The notes beneath the pieces are model-generated. The model was not told the origin of the DNA. It did not search any database and saw only the letters and a list, made by a program, of their open reading frames with translations. This document shows positions 1 to 8,438 of a stretch of 64,000 nt of DNA, piece by piece. Within the stretch, counting starts at the first letter, position 1. Each line of letters opens with the position of its first letter. Source of the stretch: Cryobacterium sp. PH31-AA6. GTDB lineage: Bacteria > Actinomycetota > Actinomycetes > Actinomycetales > Microbacteriaceae. A program made the position numbers and the translations under genes. The stretch is from NCBI RefSeq assembly GCF_030063195.1, contig NZ_JASISS010000001.1, positions 337,286 through 401,285 of the forward strand, given 5' to 3'.

Positions 1-1
1 T

Positions 2-1078
2 GTCGTGGCCCAGTCCCACGCGGCGGTCGAAAACATGCTCCGCGCCGTGCTCACCGCCGGGGCCGAGGTCGGGCTCCTCCGCGACCGGGTCGGCAAGAAG
101 TCGAAGAAGGGCGAGGAGCGTCGCACCGTTCCGTGGACGACGCTCGACCCCCAGACCTTCGGAACATTCACCGGCCGGTCCGGCGGTTGGGTGGTCGGCG
201 GCACCGCCTGGGATTTCAGCAACGCCGACCGGCTGCCGCGTGCTTCCCTCGACCTCCTCGTCGTCGACGAGGCCGGTCAGTTCTCGCTGGCGAGCACGAT
301 CGCGTCGGCCGTCTCGGCGCGCCGCCTGCTGTTGCTCGGCGATCCGCAGCAGCTGCCGCAGGTCAGTCAGGGCACGCATCCGGAGCCAGTGGATGAGTCA
401 GCCCTCGGCTGGTTGAGCGCCGGGCACCGGGTGCTCCCGCCCGAATTCGGCTACTTCCTCGCCACCAGCTGGCGGATGCATCCGGCCGTCTGTGCTCCCG
501 TCTCGGCGTTGTCCTACGAGGGCAAGCTTCTCTCGCACGAGTCGGACCGCACACTGGCCGGCGTCGAGCCGGGATTGCACCCGCTTGCAGTGGCGCACAC
601 GGCGAACTCCACCTCCTCGGTCGAGGAGGCGGACGTGGTGGTGGGGCTGGTGGCCGATCTGCTCGGGCGGGCCTGGACGTCGGCGGGAGCGACGATGCCG
701 CTCGAACAGCACGGTGTCATCGTCGTGGCGCCGTACAACGCGCAGGTCGAGCTCATCCGCTCCCGGCTGCGCACGGCCGGCTTCGGGATGGTGCCGGTCG
801 GCACCGTCGACAAGTTCCAGGGCCGGGAGGCCGCGGTGGCGATCGTGTCGCTGGCGGCGTCGGCCGCGGCGGACGTGCCGCGGGGCCTGGAATTCCTGCT
901 CCTGGCGAACCGGCTCAACGTGGCGATCTCCCGGGCCCAGTGGGCCGCGTGGTTGGTCCATTCACCGGCTCTGACGCAATCCCTGCCGACCAGTGTGGAG
1001 GCGCTCACCCAATTGAGCGCATTCATCACCCTCGTCACGCCAGACGGGGGCAGCGCCGACCAACCCGCAGCGAGATAA
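2..1078 (+). CDS. Superfamily 1 DNA/RNA helicase, C-terminal part (5' end outside window)
   Basis: The reading frame is already open at the first bases, so this is the 3' part of a larger helicase of the DNA2/NAM7 (AAA_12) type; the N-terminal ATPase half, and possibly a RecB-like nuclease, lies upstream. The visible part starts in motif Ia (AQSHAAVENML). It then has a Walker B-like VVDEAGQFSLA, motif III LLLLGDPQQLPQVS, motif IV (VVAPYNAQVELIR), motif V (GTVDKFQGREAAVAIVS) and motif VI (NRLNVAISRAQ). All C-terminal RecA-fold motifs are intact, so the gene looks functional. A role in ATP-driven unwinding of nucleic acid is inferred from the family. The GTG at position 5 is an internal Val codon, not a start. 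The gene ends in a strong hairpin shared with the convergent ptsH. Confidence 0.85.
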   Translation, partial: VVAQSHAAVENMLRAVLTAGAEVGLLRDRVGKKSKKGEERRTVPWTTLDPQTFGTFTGRSGGWVVGGTAWDFSNADRLPRASLDLLVVDEAGQFSLASTIASAVSARRLLLLGDPQQLPQVSQGTHPEPVDESALGWLSAGHRVLPPEFGYFLATSWRMHPAVCAPVSALSYEGKLLSHESDRTLAGVEPGLHPLAVAHTANSTSSVEEADVVVGLVADLLGRAWTSAGATMPLEQHGVIVVAPYNAQVELIRSRLRTAGFGMVPVGTVDKFQGREAAVAIVSLAASAAADVPRGLEFLLLANRLNVAISRAQWAAWLVHSPALTQSLPTSVEALTQLSAFITLVTPDGGSADQPAAR

Positions 1079-1116
1079 GCGAAGCACCGTCGTTGGGACA
1101 ACGACGGTGCTTCGCT
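1078..1116. terminator. Bidirectional hairpin terminator between helicase and ptsH
   Basis: A perfect 18-bp inverted repeat (1078-1095 pairing with 1099-1116) encloses a 3-nt loop, starting at the last base of the helicase stop codon. It lies between convergent genes and has no clear T tract, which is common in high-GC actinobacteria. Confidence 0.85.
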
Positions 1117-1154
1117 TCCCGGTCGGCCTGGGCCGGCCGGGTGTGACTGCGGCG

Positions 1155-1433
1155 CTACTCGGCGTCGAGGTCGGTTTCGAGGATCTTGACGAGGGCTTCG
1201 AGGGCCTCGTCGGCCCCTTCGCCCTCGGCGCGGAGAACGACGACGTCGCCATTGGCTGCGCCGAGGCTCATCAGGCTCAGGATGCTGGAGGCATCCATGG
1301 CGTCCTCGACCGGGGCGCCCTCCATGCCGATCGTCACCTCGATCGGCAGCTCGCCGACGGCGGCGGCGAAGATGGACGCGGGGCGGGCGTGCAGGCCAAC
1401 CCGGCTGGCGATGGTTGCTTTACGTTCTGACAT
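1155..1433 (-). CDS. ptsH: Phosphocarrier protein HPr
   Basis: This 92-residue protein is the general phosphocarrier of the sugar phosphotransferase system. It takes phosphate from enzyme I and passes it to enzyme IIA domains. The active-site histidine is His15 in the conserved GLHARPAS motif. The region equivalent to the regulatory Ser46 site is present as ASSILSLMSLGA (Ser50). Length matches the family. A good ribosome site (GAGGAG, 5 nt spacing) precedes the ATG. It follows ptsI on the same strand by 80 bp, and FruA nearby is the likely phosphate acceptor. The C-terminus is acidic (ETDLDAE). Confidence 0.95.
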   Translation of the reverse strand: MSERKATIASRVGLHARPASIFAAAVGELPIEVTIGMEGAPVEDAMDASSILSLMSLGAANGDVVVLRAEGEGADEALEALVKILETDLDAE

Positions 1434-1513
1434 TATTTCTCCTCAATGATGCTCGTCGGGCAGCGCTCGGCGAATGTGGTGCGCCGCGACGCGACGCAAG
1501 GGGTTCGTCGGGC

Positions 1514-3199
1514 CTACAGGCCCAGCTTGGCCAGGATCGGCAGTTCGGCGCGCACGCTGGTGCGCGCTTCGTCCGCGTTGCGGGCGGAGAGCGCGAGCTC
1601 GGCGAGGCGCTTGGCCTCGTCGAGGGTGACGGTCTTCAGCACTGCACCGACGGCGGCGAGGGAACGGGCGGTCATCGACAGGGTCGCGACGCCGAGGCCG
1701 ACGAGGACCACGGCGAGCACGGGGTCGGCCGCGGCCTCCCCGCAGACGCCGACGGGCTTGTTCTTGCCCTGGGCGATCGAGCCGGCCACGGTCAGCTTGA
1801 TCAGGTGCAGCACGGCGGGCTGCCAGGGCGAGTTCAGCGCGGCAAGGGTGCCGAGCTGGCGGTCGGCGGCCATCGTGTACTGGGTGAGGTCGTTCGTGCC
1901 GAGGCTGACGAAATCGACCTCGCCGAGAATCCGGTCGGCGAGCAGCGCCGCGGACGGCACCTCGACCATGACGCCCGGAATCTTCAGTCCGGCGACCCGG
2001 CACATCGCCGCGAAGTCGGCAGCCTCGTCGACGGTGGCGATCATCGGCGCCATCACCCACACGTCGGCGGGAGAATCGGCGGCGGCGGTGGCGATCGCCG
2101 TGAGCTGGCGCTTGAGGACACCGGGGGTGGTCAGGTCGGTGCGGTAGCCGCGCACGCCCAGGGACGGGTTGGGCTCGGTGCTGTCGGTCAGGAACGGCAG
2201 GGGCTTGTCGGCGCCGGCGTCGAGGGTGCGCACGACGACCTTCTTGCCGGGGAACGCGTCGAACACGCCGCGATAGGCCACGACCTGCTCGTCGATGGTG
2301 GGCTCGGTCTCGCGTTCGAGGAAGCAGAACTCGGTGCGGAGCAGGCCGACGCCCTGGGCGCCGAGCTCGGCGGCCTTGACGGCGTCCGTCGCGCCGCCCA
2401 CGTTCGCCAGCAGGGGCACGAGGTGCCCGTCGGAGGTGGTGCCGGTGCCGTCGAAGACGGACAGCGTCTCCGCGGCGAGCAGCCAGGCCGCGACGAGTTC
2501 CTGCTCGTCGGCGCCCGGGTCGACACTGAGAGTGCCGGCCGCGCCATCGACGTAGACCACGGTGCCGTCAGCGAGGTCGTCGACGCCGGCGGCGGCGACG
2601 ACGGCCGGCAGGCCGAGGGCCCGGGCGATGATGGCGGTGTGCGACTGCGGACCGCCGCCGGAGGTGACCAGAGCCAGGACCTTCGCCGGGTCCAGGGTTG
2701 CGGTGTCGGCGGGGGCCAGGTCCTCGGCAACGAGGATGAACGGTTCGGTGGACTGCGGAATTCCCGGGGCGGGCACGCCGCGGAGTTCGGCGACGATGCG
2801 CGCACGAACGTCGAGGACGTCCGTGGCCCGGTCGGCCATGTAGCCGCCCAGGTTGTAGAGCATTTCGGCGACGGACGCGCCGGATTCCCAGATTGCCCGT
2901 TCCGCCGAGGTGCCGGCAGCCACGAGTTTCACTGCCGCCTTGATCAGCATCGGGTCGGCCGCCATCAGGGCGGTGGCTTCTAATACGGCCTGGCTGGCTC
3001 CGGTCGCGGCTTTCGCGCGGCCCTGGAGCTCGGCCTGCACGACCTTCGACGCGGCGCGGAGGCTGGCCGTTGCGTCGTCCACTGTCGTCGACGACGCCAG
3101 ACGTTCCCCGGCAGGGGGTTCACTGACCGGTTTCGGCATCTGTCGTACTGCACCGATGATCCGACCTGGGCTGACGCCAACTCCAGAGAAATTCTGCAC
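1514..3199 (-). CDS. ptsI: Phosphoenolpyruvate-protein phosphotransferase (enzyme I)
   Basis: Enzyme I of the phosphotransferase system: it autophosphorylates from PEP and phosphorylates HPr. The 561-residue length is normal. The swivelling His domain carries the active site GGPQSHTAIIARAL (His187). The C-terminal PEP-binding barrel has LLRTEFCFLER and DFVSLGTNDLTQYTMAADR. The start is an ATG at 3199, just after the fru cluster and its hairpin. The N-terminus (SGVGVSPGRIIG) matches the usual family start. Neighbours fruA and ptsH make this a complete local PTS set. Confidence 0.95.
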   Translation of the reverse strand: MQNFSGVGVSPGRIIGAVRQMPKPVSEPPAGERLASSTTVDDATASLRAASKVVQAELQGRAKAATGASQAVLEATALMAADPMLIKAAVKLVAAGTSAERAIWESGASVAEMLYNLGGYMADRATDVLDVRARIVAELRGVPAPGIPQSTEPFILVAEDLAPADTATLDPAKVLALVTSGGGPQSHTAIIARALGLPAVVAAAGVDDLADGTVVYVDGAAGTLSVDPGADEQELVAAWLLAAETLSVFDGTGTTSDGHLVPLLANVGGATDAVKAAELGAQGVGLLRTEFCFLERETEPTIDEQVVAYRGVFDAFPGKKVVVRTLDAGADKPLPFLTDSTEPNPSLGVRGYRTDLTTPGVLKRQLTAIATAAADSPADVWVMAPMIATVDEAADFAAMCRVAGLKIPGVMVEVPSAALLADRILGEVDFVSLGTNDLTQYTMAADRQLGTLAALNSPWQPAVLHLIKLTVAGSIAQGKNKPVGVCGEAAADPVLAVVLVGLGVATLSMTARSLAAVGAVLKTVTLDEAKRLAELALSARNADEARTSVRAELPILAKLGL

Positions 3200-3254
3200 G
3201 GGATAACCTCTATTTCTTGCGCAGGGCCTCTGCCCGCACTATTGATAGCTAATG

Positions 3255-3285
3255 TCGGCCGCCGCGCTCGTGACACGGCGGCCGA
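3255..3285. terminator. Hairpin downstream of fruA
   Basis: A 10-bp perfect GC-rich inverted repeat (3255-3264 with 3276-3285, 11-nt loop) lies immediately after the fruA stop on the minus strand and before ptsI. It probably ends or attenuates the fruR-fruK-fruA transcript. Confidence 0.6.
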
Positions 3286-3292
3286 TACCAGT

Positions 3293-5296
3293 TTACGCGC
3301 TGACGAGTGCGGGGTTTTCCGCGTCGACGCTGGGCTTCCTGACGGCGTAGCGCTTGAGCGCGATCACGACGATGGCCGCGACGACGGTGCCGATGGCGAT
3401 CGCGAGGGCGAACAGCGCGAAGCTGTCGATGGCGAAGAAGACGAAGATTCCACCGTGTGGTGCCTTCGACGTCACGCCCCAGGCCATCGACAGTGCGCCG
3501 GTGATACCGGCACCGATCATGCCGGCGGGGATGACGCGGAACACGTCCGCCGCAGCGAACGGGATGGCGCCCTCGGAGATGAAGGATGCCCCCAGCAGCC
3601 AGGCTGCCTTGCCGTTCTCACGCTCGGCGAGGCTGAACAGCTTCTTGTCCAGCGCCGTGGCCAGGGCCATGGCGAGCGGCGGAACCATGCCGGCGGCCAT
3701 GACCGCGGCCATGATCTGCCACGGAGCCTGGTTGGCGATGGTTGCGGTGCCGAGACCGGCGACGGCGAAGGAGTAGGCAACCTTGTTGACCGGGCCGCCG
3801 AGGTCGAAGCCCATCATCAGGCCGAGGATCAGGCCGAGGACGATTGCCGCGGCGCCGGTCATGCCGGTGAGCCAGTCGTTCAGTGCCGAAGTGAGCAGGG
3901 CGATCGGTCCGCCGAGCACCAGGAACATCAGCCCTGAGGCGACGATCGAGGCGACGAGAGGAATGATGACGACGGGCATCAGGCTGCGGAGCCAGCGCGG
4001 AACGCTGAGACGCTCGAAGCTTGCTGCCGCGACACCGGCGAGGAGACCACCGGCGATACCACCGAGGAACCCGGCGCCCATGAAACCGGCGACGGCACCG
4101 GCGACGAAGCCGGGAGCGATGCCGGGACGGTCGGCGATGGCGTAGGCGATGTAACCGCCGAGCGCCGGAACCAGGAAGCCCATCGACAGTGCGCCGATCT
4201 TGAAGAAGACCGCGCCGAGGTAGATCAGCAGGCCGCCCTCGGGGAGGTTGAACAGGCTGTTCCCCAGCACGACGTCGTCGGCGACCTTGGTGATCTCGTA
4301 GCCGCCGAGCAGGAAGCCCAGGGCGATGAGGAGGCCTCCACCGGCGACGAACGGGATCATGTAGCTGACACCGGTGAGCAGCGCGCGCTTGACCTTCTGG
4401 CCGAGGTGCTCGTTCTTGCTGTCAGTTTCGACGACGCCGACATTGCCGCCGACGCGACGCGAATTCGGGTTCTTGGCCGCGGCCAGCGCCTCCTGGATCA
4501 GCTTGGCCGGTTCATCGATTCCGCGCTTGACGGGTGCCTGGATGACGGGCTTGCCGGCGAAGCGCTCGCGTCCCCGTACGTCGACGTCAACGGCGAAGAT
4601 GACGGCGTCGGCGGCGGCGATGACGGCCGGGTCGAGCATGGTGAGGCCGGCGGAGCCCTGGGTTTCGACCTGCAGGTCGACCCCGGCCGCCTTGGCCGCC
4701 GCGACGAGGGAGTCGGCTGCCATGTAGGTGTGCGCGATACCGGTGGGGCAGGCGGTCACGGCGACGATGCGCTTGACCGACGAGGAGGTGGAGCTGGTGC
4801 CGGCGTTGGCGTTGTCCGAGGCAGCCGAGCCCGCACCGACGGTGACGGGGGCGACCACGTTGTTGACGAGGTCGACGATTTCGTCGGGCGTCTTCGCGGC
4901 GCGCAGGGCGGCGGTGAAGTCGCTCTTCATCAGCGAGCGGGCGAGCTTCGCGAGGATCTTCAGGTGTTCCTGGTCGGCGCCCTCCGGTGCGGCGATGAGG
5001 AAGACCAGGTCGGCGGGGCCGTCCTTGGCTCCGAAGTCGACGGGCGATGTCAGTCGGGCCAACGCCAGCGTCGGCTGGGCGACCGCCGAGGAACGGCAAT
5101 GCGGGATGGCGAGGCCGCCCGGGATGCCGGTGGCCGTCTTGGCTTCACGGGCGAGGGCATCCGCGTAGAGACCCTCGATCTCGGTGGCCCGGCCGGCGCC
5201 GACGACGAGTTCGGCAAGGTGTCGGATGACGCTCGACGGAGCGCCTCCGAGATTTTTATCCAGAGCGACAAGCTCCGGGGTGATCAGTGCACTCAC
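3293..5296 (-). CDS. fruA: Fructose PTS permease, enzyme IIABC fusion
   Basis: A 667-residue membrane protein that imports fructose and phosphorylates it to fructose-1-phosphate. Domains in order: IIA (about residues 1-150, active His66 in GLAIPHCRSS), a Ser/Thr/Ala-rich linker (155-173), IIB (about 175-275, phospho-Cys183 in TACPTGIAHT), then the hydrophobic IIC transport domain (about 310-655) with many Gly/Ala-rich segments. The start codon overlaps the end of fruK by 4 bp, so translation is coupled. There is no fused HPr domain; HPr is supplied by ptsH nearby. Fructose specificity is supported by the fruK neighbour. Confidence 0.93.
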   Translation of the reverse strand: MSALITPELVALDKNLGGAPSSVIRHLAELVVGAGRATEIEGLYADALAREAKTATGIPGGLAIPHCRSSAVAQPTLALARLTSPVDFGAKDGPADLVFLIAAPEGADQEHLKILAKLARSLMKSDFTAALRAAKTPDEIVDLVNNVVAPVTVGAGSAASDNANAGTSSTSSSVKRIVAVTACPTGIAHTYMAADSLVAAAKAAGVDLQVETQGSAGLTMLDPAVIAAADAVIFAVDVDVRGRERFAGKPVIQAPVKRGIDEPAKLIQEALAAAKNPNSRRVGGNVGVVETDSKNEHLGQKVKRALLTGVSYMIPFVAGGGLLIALGFLLGGYEITKVADDVVLGNSLFNLPEGGLLIYLGAVFFKIGALSMGFLVPALGGYIAYAIADRPGIAPGFVAGAVAGFMGAGFLGGIAGGLLAGVAAASFERLSVPRWLRSLMPVVIIPLVASIVASGLMFLVLGGPIALLTSALNDWLTGMTGAAAIVLGLILGLMMGFDLGGPVNKVAYSFAVAGLGTATIANQAPWQIMAAVMAAGMVPPLAMALATALDKKLFSLAERENGKAAWLLGASFISEGAIPFAAADVFRVIPAGMIGAGITGALSMAWGVTSKAPHGGIFVFFAIDSFALFALAIAIGTVVAAIVVIALKRYAVRKPSVDAENPALVSA

Positions 5297-6264
5297 TGGA
5301 CATCCTCCTTTGGATGGTTGACGAGCGGCGTCACGGTGACGTCGCCCGGTCTTGTTTGGTTCAGTGCCGGCACGGTTGAGCCTGGCAAGGACGCGGCTGC
5401 TGCCCCATGGGCGGCGGCCTGACGAAGGGAGTCGGGGGCGGATGCCCCGGCGATGGTACTGAGCAGGAATCCGGCCAGCGACGAATCGCCCGCGCCGACC
5501 GTGCTGGCCGCGATCATCGGCGGCGTCTGGGCGAGCCAGGCGCCGGCGTCGGTCACCAGCACGGCACCCTTGGCGCCGAGGGTGGCCAGCACGGCGCCGA
5601 CCCCGGAGGCGACGAGGCGTCCGGAGGCCCTGGCGACCAGAGCCGGGTCGCCCTCGAGGGCGTCAGCGTCGGGGAGGCCCGTGAGTTCGGCCAGTTCCTC
5701 CCCATTGGGCTTGATCAGATCGGGGGCCGCTGTGACCGCGGCGGCAAGGGGCGGGCCGGACGAGTCAACGGCGACTTTGGGGGCCGCGGCGCCGTAGCGG
5801 GCCCGAAGCTGCCGGATGATGTCGGCGTAGAAGTCCACCGGGACGCCGGGCGGGAGCGATCCGGCCAGGACGAGCCAGTCGGCTCCCTCGGCCTTGTCCA
5901 GCACCAGTGCGATCAAGGCGAGCTGCTGTTCGGCGCTCAGCACCGGGCCGGGGACGTTTACCTTCGTGGTGGTGCCGTCGGGTTCCGTGATCGCGACGTT
6001 GCTGCGGATGGGGGCGCCGATAGGCATGCCCAAGTGCGGGATCCCGGCCGTGCGCAGACCCTGCAAGACCGGGTCAAGTTCGTCGCCGGGCAGGATCGCG
6101 AGGCTGGGCAGGCCGGAGGCCGCCAGGGCGCGGCAGATGTTGACGCCCTTCCCACCCGGTTCTTCGCGGGAGGAGACCGCACGCTGCACCTCCCCGCGGG
6201 TGAGCGGCTCTCTCAGCCCGATCGTGCGATCCAGGCTTGGATTGGGGGTAAACGTGATGATCAC
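5293..6264 (-). CDS. fruK: 1-phosphofructokinase
   Basis: A PfkB-family sugar kinase of 323 residues that converts fructose-1-phosphate to fructose-1,6-bisphosphate. The N-terminus (MIITFTPNPSLDRTIGL) and the GGKGVNICRALA substrate loop are typical of the FruK/LacC branch. The catalytic/anion-hole motif GAGDSSLAGF is present near the C-terminus. It overlaps both neighbours by 4 bp (fruR upstream, fruA downstream), giving a tight three-gene operon. Confidence 0.93.
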   Translation of the reverse strand: MIITFTPNPSLDRTIGLREPLTRGEVQRAVSSREEPGGKGVNICRALAASGLPSLAILPGDELDPVLQGLRTAGIPHLGMPIGAPIRSNVAITEPDGTTTKVNVPGPVLSAEQQLALIALVLDKAEGADWLVLAGSLPPGVPVDFYADIIRQLRARYGAAAPKVAVDSSGPPLAAAVTAAPDLIKPNGEELAELTGLPDADALEGDPALVARASGRLVASGVGAVLATLGAKGAVLVTDAGAWLAQTPPMIAASTVGAGDSSLAGFLLSTIAGASAPDSLRQAAAHGAAAASLPGSTVPALNQTRPGDVTVTPLVNHPKEDVQ

Positions 6265-7049
6265 GCGATCACAACCTCGACGTCGGCCGCGGCCAGGGCC
6301 GCGGCAAGTTCCGCTGATGGGGGAGCGTCCGTGATCAGCACGTCAATGTCGCCGAGCGCCGCGAAGCGGATCAGGGTTTCCTTGTCGAGCTTGGAGGAAT
6401 CGGCCAGTGCGACGACGCGCCGGGCCGAACGGACGATGGCACTCTTCACGCCTGATTCGACGGCATCCGGGGTGCTGAAACCGAACTCGGCATGCACGCC
6501 GTTCGCGCCGATGAAACCGATGTCCGGCCGCAGTGCGTCGAGCTGGGCGATGGTGCTCGGCCCGACGATGGCGCGGGTGAGGCCACGCACGCGACCGCCG
6601 AGGATGTACAGCTGGAGCTCGTCGTTGCCGGCCAGCTTCGCGGCGATCGGAACGGCGTTGGTGATGACGAGGAGCTCATCGCCGGGTTCGGCGGGGGCCC
6701 AGTCGACCAGGAGATCGGCGAGCAGTTCGGTGGTCGTGCCCGAATCGAGCAGGATCGACCCGGTCTGGCTGGCGGGGATCAGAGTGAAGGCGGCGGCGGC
6801 GATCCGCGCCTTCTCGTCGTGACGCTGGGTCTGGCGTTCCTCGAGGCTCTGCTCGGACATGCTCAGACGGTCGAGGCCCACCGCGCCGCCGTGCACCCGG
6901 CGTAGCAGCCGTGCGCCTTCGAGGGCGTCAAGGTCGCGACGCACGGTCTCCGGGGTGATGTCGAAACGGGCGGCCAGGTCGCTGACCGTGACCCGACTCG
7001 AGCTGGAGACCAGATCGATGATCAGGGCCTGACGTTCTTCGGCGAACAT
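6261..7049 (-). CDS. fruR: DeoR-family repressor of the fructose operon
   Basis: A 262-residue DeoR-type regulator. The N-terminal winged helix-turn-helix (VTVSDLAARFDITPETVRR) is followed by the LRRVHGGAVG signature and a C-terminal sugar-phosphate sensor domain (DSGTTTELLADLL, ALADSSKLDKET). The chosen start is the ATG at 7049, which has a strong AGGAGG four bases upstream; a longer reading frame to 7100 adds 17 unsupported residues. It is the first gene of the fruRKA operon, so it is probably autoregulated, with fructose-1-phosphate as the expected inducer (family knowledge). The symbol rests on context. Confidence 0.88.
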   Translation of the reverse strand: MFAEERQALIIDLVSSSSRVTVSDLAARFDITPETVRRDLDALEGARLLRRVHGGAVGLDRLSMSEQSLEERQTQRHDEKARIAAAAFTLIPASQTGSILLDSGTTTELLADLLVDWAPAEPGDELLVITNAVPIAAKLAGNDELQLYILGGRVRGLTRAIVGPSTIAQLDALRPDIGFIGANGVHAEFGFSTPDAVESGVKSAIVRSARRVVALADSSKLDKETLIRFAALGDIDVLITDAPPSAELAAALAAADVEVVIA

Positions 7050-7115
7050 GAGACCTCCTCGACGTTGAGTGACCGGGGCCACTGGGTGAATAATCTTCAC
7101 GCTACCTGTGAATTC

Positions 7116-7149
7116 CTTTGTTTGTCAACTAAAACAAAGATAAACAAAG
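7116..7149. promoter_or_regulatory. Candidate FruR operator, three boxes
   Basis: CTTTGTTT at 7116-7123 faces two AAACAAAG copies at 7132-7139 and 7142-7149. The first two boxes form an inverted repeat and the last two are direct repeats at 10-bp spacing (one DNA turn). This A/T-rich patch is unusual in the GC-rich surroundings. It lies upstream of fruR, between it and the divergent sbcD. DeoR proteins commonly bind repeated boxes of this kind. Confidence 0.65.
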
Positions 7150-7220
7150 ATTCGTGCCGTTCGCGCCCGAGCCGAAGGGGTTGTCCCGGGATGTCGGCGG
7201 TGCCAAGTAGCGTGAGGACC

Positions 7221-8438
7221 ATGAAAATCCTGCACACCTCGGACTGGCACATCGGGCGCAGCTTCCACACGCACTCGACCCTGGGCCACCTGCGTGAGGT
7301 GCTCGCGGCGCTCGTCCTGGTGGTGCGGGACCGTGAGGTGCAGGTCGTCGTCGTGGCCGGTGACGTCTTCGATTCCGCGATGCCGTCGGCCGACGCCTAC
7401 TCGCTCCTGGCCTGGGCGCTGCGGGAAATCCGGCAGGCCGGTGCCTCGGTCGTGCTGACCAGCGGCAATCACGACTCGGCGACCCGGCTCGGCTTCCAGG
7501 CCGAGTGGGCGGGCCAAGCCGGCATTCACGTGATCACCCGGCCGGAGCAATTCCTCGAACCGGTCACCATCAACGACGCTCACGGCCCCGTGCACTTCTA
7601 CGGGATCCCCTACCTCGAACCGGCGATGATCCGGCACCTCTTTCCCGAGGAGACCCTGCGCAACCACGAACAGGTACTGACCTTCGCGATGAGGCGGATC
7701 CGCGAGGACCTGGCGGTGCGCGGCGGGCGCTCCGTCGTGCTGGCGCACTGCTTCGCGGCCGGGGTGACCCCGGCCGCCGAGGCAACCGAGGTCGAACGCG
7801 ACATCACCGCCGGCGGACTGGACCTGGTGCCGGTCGCGGTCTTCGGCCGGGCCGACGCCCCGCAGATCACCGCCCCACAGGCCGACGCCCCGCAAACCAG
7901 CTACCCGGACTACGTGGCCCTCGGGCACATTCACGGCCGGGCCACCCTCACCGACCGGGTGCGCTACTCCGGCGCGCCCCTGCACTATTCCTTTTCCGAG
8001 GCCGACAAACCGCGCGGGGCATGGCTCGTCGACCTTCAGGCCGGTGACACCGCCGCGATCGAGTGGGTCGGGCTTCCCGTGCCCCGAAGGCTCTCCGTGC
8101 TGACCGGGGAAATCGGCGAACTGCTCACCGGCGACGATTACGAGGAGTTCGAGCACGACTGGGTGTCGGCCGTGCTCACCGACCAGGTGCGCCCGCTCGA
8201 CGGAATGCGCCGACTGCAGAAGAGGTTCCCGCACTGCGTCACGCTCGAGCACCGGCCGAAAGTCACCGTTGACACGGATGCCGCCAGCTACGGCGAACGC
8301 CTTCATCTGAAAGACGACCACGAAATCGTCGCCGAATTCCTCCAGTTCGTGCGCAACGGGGTCGGCCAGACCGAGTTCGAACGAGAGCTGGTCGCCGAAC
8401 TGATGGCGGCGAACGATTTGCGGGAGATCACGGCATGA
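7221..8438 (+). CDS. sbcD: Exonuclease SbcD (Mre11 nuclease subunit)
   Basis: The 405-residue nuclease subunit of the SbcCD complex, which cleaves hairpins and protein-blocked DNA ends. Metallophosphoesterase motifs appear in order: TSDWHIGR (Asp8, His10), VVAGDVFD, LTSGNHDSA and LGHIHG. The start is the ATG at 7221, where the canonical MKILHTSDWHIG N-terminus begins behind a GAGG ribosome site; upstream in-frame sequence lies in the promoter region. A short repeat in the protein (DAPQITAPQADAPQ, about residues 213-226) sits in a loop. The stop overlaps the sbcC start by 4 bp. Confidence 0.95.
   Translation: MKILHTSDWHIGRSFHTHSTLGHLREVLAALVLVVRDREVQVVVVAGDVFDSAMPSADAYSLLAWALREIRQAGASVVLTSGNHDSATRLGFQAEWAGQAGIHVITRPEQFLEPVTINDAHGPVHFYGIPYLEPAMIRHLFPEETLRNHEQVLTFAMRRIREDLAVRGGRSVVLAHCFAAGVTPAAEATEVERDITAGGLDLVPVAVFGRADAPQITAPQADAPQTSYPDYVALGHIHGRATLTDRVRYSGAPLHYSFSEADKPRGAWLVDLQAGDTAAIEWVGLPVPRRLSVLTGEIGELLTGDDYEEFEHDWVSAVLTDQVRPLDGMRRLQKRFPHCVTLEHRPKVTVDTDAASYGERLHLKDDHEIVAEFLQFVRNGVGQTEFERELVAELMAANDLREITA

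Noticed and set aside
1415..2983. 522-codon plus-strand reading frame opposite ptsI
   Set aside because: Its translation is Gly/Arg/Asp-rich low complexity, a GC-frame shadow of a clear enzyme I gene.
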